Shown here piece after piece: positions 30,850-32,195 of a stretch of DNA of 32,195 bases. Location of the stretch: NCBI GenBank assembly GCA_027488165.1, contig JAIYCF010000136.1, positions 1-32,195 on the forward strand. The letters are read 5' to 3'. Each line of letters begins with the position of its first letter. Within the stretch, counting starts at the first letter, position 1. Source of the stretch: Streptomycetaceae bacterium. Lineage in GTDB: Bacteria; Actinomycetota; Actinomycetes; Nanopelagicales; Nanopelagicaceae. The position numbers and the translations under genes are program-made. Under the pieces are notes generated by a model. That model was given only the letters and a program-made list of their open reading frames with translations, was not told the DNA's origin and made no database searches.

Positions 30850-31758
30850 CTAGCCAACCATCTCGGAGTCGCGCACTTTAGATTGATCGTGCGTGCACTT
30901 CGAGGTCGCTGGTAGATCGTTGCAGGAATCGCAGAGCAGGATTAATTCGTGGCAAGTCTTGGTGCGGCAATTGCGGAAGATCTTGCTTGGCGCCTGACAA
31001 ATTTCGCACTCACCAATGACTTTGGTCTTGGTTGAGAAATCAATCGCCATACGTGAGTCAAAGGTATAGAGCGAGCCTTCCCAAAGACCGTCATCGGCAA
31101 ATTTCTCACCGTATTTAACGATGCCACCGTCGATTTGATAGACCTCTTTAAATCCACGGTTCTTCATTACAACTGACAAGATCTCGCAGCGGATTCCGCC
31201 AGTGCAGTAAGTGACGACCGGCTTTTCCTTTAAGTGGTCGTACTTTCCACTTTCAATTTCGCGGACAAAATCACGTGAAGTATCTACATCAGGAACAATC
31301 GCGTTCTTAAACTTACCGATCTTGGCTTCAAATTGATTGCGGCCATCGAAGAAGACAACGTCATCGCCGCGTTCTTTAACTAGCTCATGAACCTGTTCTG
31401 GGCGAAGATGCTGACCGCCGCCGATGACACCCTTTTCATCAACTTTAATTTCATCAGGATTATCGAAGGCAACGAGTTCTTTCTTAACTGCTACATAAAG
31501 TTTTGGGAATTCATTTCCGGTGCCTTGCGACCACTTAAAGCCGATCTTCTTAAAGCCCGGATACTTCTTGGTGTACTTCACATATTTGCGAAGATCATCG
31601 ATGTCTCCACCGACTGTGCCGTTGATCCCTGTTGGAGAAATCAAAATACGGCCCTTTAGGTTTAACGCTTCGCAAAGATTTTTCTGCCAGAGTTGAATCG
31701 CGACAGGGTCAGCTATGGGTGTGAAGCCATAGTACAAAAGGACTTTCTGCGGATTCAT
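30850..31758 (-). CDS. trhO: Rhodanese-domain tRNA uridine hydroxylase TrhO (YceA/UPF0176)
   Basis: VVTYCTGGIRCEILSVVMKNRGFKEVYQIDGGIVKYGE; FDGRNQFEAKIG; Cys-rich C-terminus. Confidence 0.93.
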   Translation of the reverse strand: MNPQKVLLYYGFTPIADPVAIQLWQKNLCEALNLKGRILISPTGINGTVGGDIDDLRKYVKYTKKYPGFKKIGFKWSQGTGNEFPKLYVAVKKELVAFDNPDEIKVDEKGVIGGGQHLRPEQVHELVKERGDDVVFFDGRNQFEAKIGKFKNAIVPDVDTSRDFVREIESGKYDHLKEKPVVTYCTGGIRCEILSVVMKNRGFKEVYQIDGGIVKYGEKFADDGLWEGSLYTFDSRMAIDFSTKTKVIGECEICQAPSKIFRNCRTKTCHELILLCDSCNDLPATSKCTHDQSKVRDSEMVG

Positions 31759-31782
31759 GAGCACATTCTAACTCTTCCAAAC

Positions 31783-31911
31783 CGGCGCAAAAGTCCGTCG
31801 GCGACTGAAAAGATAACTACACAGTCGCCTCATGAACTTATTGCGCCGCATAGATCAGTCAGTCAACCTCCATCGGCAACTGAAAAGATAACTACACAGT
31901 CGCCTCTTGAA
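31783..31911. repeat. Duplicated 39-nt hairpin element with an enclosing inverted repeat
   Basis: TCGGC(G/A)ACTGAAAAGATAACTACACAGTCGCCTC(A/T)TGAA at 31798-31836 and 31873-31911; outer arms CGGCGCAA 31783-31790 / TTGCGCCG 31841-31848. Confidence 0.85.
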
Positions 31912-31919
31912 GGTTTCCC

Positions 31920-32195
31920 TTACTTCTCTTGCAGCTCAGTCGGAGCGTTATGGACGTCCAGAACATCACCGCTGAGTTTGTCGGTGCGGTTCACAGGACG
32001 CTTGGCATCTTCCTTATAAATCGCAGGGATTGAGCCAAGTAAACCCTTCTGGAAATCTTCGAATGCTTGTAGTACTTCGCGCTTGGTATTCATTACAAAT
32101 GGCCCCATCCAGGCAACAGGTTCCTTGATTGGTTGGCCACCGAGAATAAATAGTTCAAGGTTTGGTGAACGAGTTTCTTGGTTATTGGCAGCGCG
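31920..32195 (-). CDS. Pirin-family protein, C-terminal part (truncated by window edge)
   Basis: Translated from window end: AANNQETRSPNLELFILGGQPIKEPVAWMGPFVMNTKREVLQAFEDFQKG. Confidence 0.88.
   Translation of the reverse strand, partial: RAANNQETRSPNLELFILGGQPIKEPVAWMGPFVMNTKREVLQAFEDFQKGLLGSIPAIYKEDAKRPVNRTDKLSGDVLDVHNAPTELQEK

Noticed and set aside
31756-31766. Three-codon mini-ORF ATG-TGC-TCA-TGA (Met-Cys-Ser) overlapping the trhO start
   Set aside because: The TAGAAT-N6-ATG arrangement predicts transcription starting at the trhO ATG, so the mini-ORF would not be transcribed; likely chance.
31798-31911. Possible two-repeat CRISPR mini-array
   Set aside because: Only two copies, internal 8-bp stem with 14-nt loop, no cas genes in the window, and an outer stem inconsistent with a repeat-spacer array.
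31693-32019. 108-aa plus-strand ORF with repeated PSATEKITTQSP
   Set aside because: Spans trhO start, the intergenic hairpin repeat and the pirin 3' end in antisense; the peptide repeat is explained by the 39-nt DNA repeat.

Overview
This is a chromosomal window from a moderate-GC actinobacterium. Gene content and an actinorhodopsin-type pump suggest a freshwater Nanopelagicales/acI-like or luna-like lineage; that placement is inference. I see no CRISPR array, prophage or insertion sequence. Two blocks match well-known actinobacterial synteny: argS-lysA-hom-thrC-thrB-rho-rpmE-prfA-prmC-sua5 (minus strand, left third), and clpS-DUF2017-mec-cysO-cysM-murI-rph-rdgB (minus strand, right half). 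Between and around them lie xylA, tRNA-Leu(UAG), a small HhH/alphaCTD-like protein, a rhodopsin, an MFS exporter, a HlyIII-family protein, a coiled-coil protein with a Lys-rich tail, an acyltransferase/SGNH protein, a membrane protein with a histone-H1-like tail, a GH18 protein, argF, pntAA-AB-B, trhO and a truncated pirin gene. The most interesting observations are: (i) a recurrent TANNNT-N6/7-(A/G)TG arrangement at about 11 gene starts, implying widespread leaderless transcription and correcting several starts; (ii) a membrane protein with a 19-aa-periodic histone-H1-like cytoplasmic tail and a predicted extracellular domain, facing a coiled-coil/acyltransferase operon whose first product also has a Lys/Ala tail; (iii) a duplicated, nested hairpin element between pirin and trhO; (iv) a Sua5/YrdC homologue at the syntenic locus with degenerated signature motifs; (v) operator-like palindromes upstream of the rhodopsin.
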